Below, in pieces: positions 63,041 through 64,000 of a stretch of DNA of 64,000 nucleotides. The stretch spans positions 62,001 through 126,000 of the forward strand of contig NZ_RFSK01000008.1 of NCBI RefSeq assembly GCF_009923995.1, written 5' to 3'. Position 1 is the stretch's first letter. Every line of letters begins with the position of its first letter. A program made the translations under genes and the position numbers. Source of the DNA: Janthinobacterium sp. (GTDB lineage: Bacteria > Pseudomonadota > Gammaproteobacteria > Burkholderiales > Burkholderiaceae_D). The notes under the pieces were generated by a model. It saw nothing but the letters and a program-made list of their open reading frames with translations, ran no database searches and was not told the origin of the DNA.

Positions 63041-64000
63041 TTATTTCCAAGATCTGTGGTACGCACCGAGGGTGTGCTGCTGCCCTTCGGCCAGCTTGTC
63101 CATGGCCGCCATCCAGCCCGGCTTGACGGCGTAGCGCGCATTGCCTTCGCGGCAGGCGTCGATCGCTTCGCGCCACACGCGCGTCACCTGCGCGACATAC
63201 GCGGGACTGCGCTGGCGGCCTTCGATCTTGACGGCGCGCACGCCCATGGCGATCAGCTGCGGCAGCAGCGCCAGCGTGTTCAGGCTGGCCGGTTCCTCGA
63301 TGGCGTAATATTCTTCGTCGTTGACTTCGAAGCGCCCCTTGCACAGGGTGGGATAGCTGGCGTTCTCGCCGGGCGCGTAGCGGTCGATCAGCACGCCGTT
63401 CAGGCGCGATTCCAGGCCCTGCGGTGTTTCCAGCCAGCGCACGGATTTCGCGGGTGAACACACGCCATGCGTATTCGGTGCCTCGCCCGTCGCATACGAC
63501 GACAGCGCGCAGCGCCCCTCGACCATCACGCACAGGCTGCCGAAGCCGAACACCTCGATTTCGACGTCCGTCTTGGCGATCAGCTGCTCGACCTGGGCCA
63601 TCGACAGCACGCGGGGCAGCACGGCGCGGGCGATGCCGAAGTGTTCGTGATAAAAATTGATGGCCTCGTAATTCGTCGCCGAGCCCTGCACGGACAGGTG
63701 CAGGCGCAGCTGCGGGTGGTGCTGCGCCGCGTAGGCCATCAGGCCCGGGTCGGCGACGATCATGGCGTCGATGCCGGCATCGGCGGCGCGGTCGATGGCG
63801 CTGCGCCACACGGCCCAGTTGTGCGGCTGCGGATAGGTGTTCAGCGCCAGCAGCACCTTGCGCCCGTACTGGTGGGCATAGCGCACGCCCTCGGCGATGG
63901 CCTTTTCGTCGAAATTGAGGCCGGCGAAATTGCGCGCATTGGTGGCGTCGCGAAAACCCAGGTAGACGGTGTCGGCGCCATTGTCGACTGCCGCCTTCAG
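63041..64000 (-). CDS. ubiU: Oxygen-independent ubiquinone hydroxylase subunit UbiU (5' end outside window)
   Basis: The frame is open to the window edge, giving the last 319 residues. It shows AVDNGADTVYLGFRDATNARNF, LSVQGSATNYEAINFYHEHF, the Cys-rich segment GSLCVMVEGRCALSSY and HGVCSP, and VRAVKIEGRQRSPAYVAQVT, as in UbiU of the U32 family. The N-terminal few residues and the start codon are missing. First of the three-gene ubi set on this strand; promoter outside the window. Confidence 0.92.
   Translation of the reverse strand: MKAAVDNGADTVYLGFRDATNARNFAGLNFDEKAIAEGVRYAHQYGRKVLLALNTYPQPHNWAVWRSAIDRAADAGIDAMIVADPGLMAYAAQHHPQLRLHLSVQGSATNYEAINFYHEHFGIARAVLPRVLSMAQVEQLIAKTDVEIEVFGFGSLCVMVEGRCALSSYATGEAPNTHGVCSPAKSVRWLETPQGLESRLNGVLIDRYAPGENASYPTLCKGRFEVNDEEYYAIEEPASLNTLALLPQLIAMGVRAVKIEGRQRSPAYVAQVTRVWREAIDACREGNARYAVKPGWMAAMDKLAEGQQHTLGAYHRSWK

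Overview
The window is 64 kb of GC-rich (roughly 64-65 % by eye) bacterial chromosome. Gene content points to a betaproteobacterium of the Oxalobacteraceae, most likely Janthinobacterium or a close relative. The reasons are a subclass B3 metallo-beta-lactamase tail that resembles the Janthinobacterium THIN-B type, a phasin, UbiT/UbiV/UbiU, an AspT/AspD aspartate system and betaproteobacterial-style intergenic hairpins. I recognise no rRNA, tRNA, CRISPR array, prophage or complete insertion sequence. The assignment is inference from content, not from a search.

Layout. 1-8 kb: beta-lactamase tail, META-domain lipoprotein, EpsC-type serine acetyltransferase divergent from a Bcr/CflA transporter, AhpD-like protein divergent from a MocR regulator, a decayed DUF1287 gene, and a MarR-alkylation-repair operon with a perfect operator palindrome. 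8-24 kb: TrxC, an aldehyde dehydrogenase, an ArgO/ArgP exporter-regulator pair, a lipoprotein hydrolase, a phasin, a beta-propeller protein, a secreted creatininase-family protein, three small unknown genes, a chemoreceptor, a patatin-like protein and a LysR/MFS pair.

24.5-37.8 kb is a maltose/maltodextrin regulon: lamB; a LacI-type regulator; then a seven-gene run of alpha-glucosidase, malK, malE, malF, malG, MalS-like amylase and PfkB-family kinase. Two nearly identical promoters (before lamB and before the glucosidase) carry the same 14-bp LacI-type palindrome in the -35/-10 spacer. Together these genes would take maltodextrin through the outer membrane, trim it in the periplasm, import it, hydrolyse it to glucose and perhaps phosphorylate it. 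37.9-41.8 kb: MetY, an AraC/GyrI-like regulator, and an SDR/TetR pair with stacked operators.

41.8-49.7 kb (minus strand) is the most unusual locus. It holds seven mostly ATGA-coupled genes: a MoxR-like AAA+ ATPase, two unknown proteins, a protein joining an HEIGHH metallopeptidase motif to a VWA domain, a helical protein, an adenylate-forming ligase and a NadR-like nucleotidyltransferase/kinase. Its leader is almost entirely one copy of a 120-bp dispersed repeat; the other copy lies inside the maltose operon. 49.8-54.6 kb is a TolC/HlyD/ABC-2 permease/ABC-2 permease exporter operon with no ATPase gene. 54.7-60.1 kb is an aspartate decarboxylation module with two AspT antiporters and AspD, preceded by an FNR-like box. 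60.1-64 kb holds a solute-binding protein, a small metal-binding-domain protein and the oxygen-independent ubiquinone genes ubiU (cut by the window end), ubiV and ubiT.
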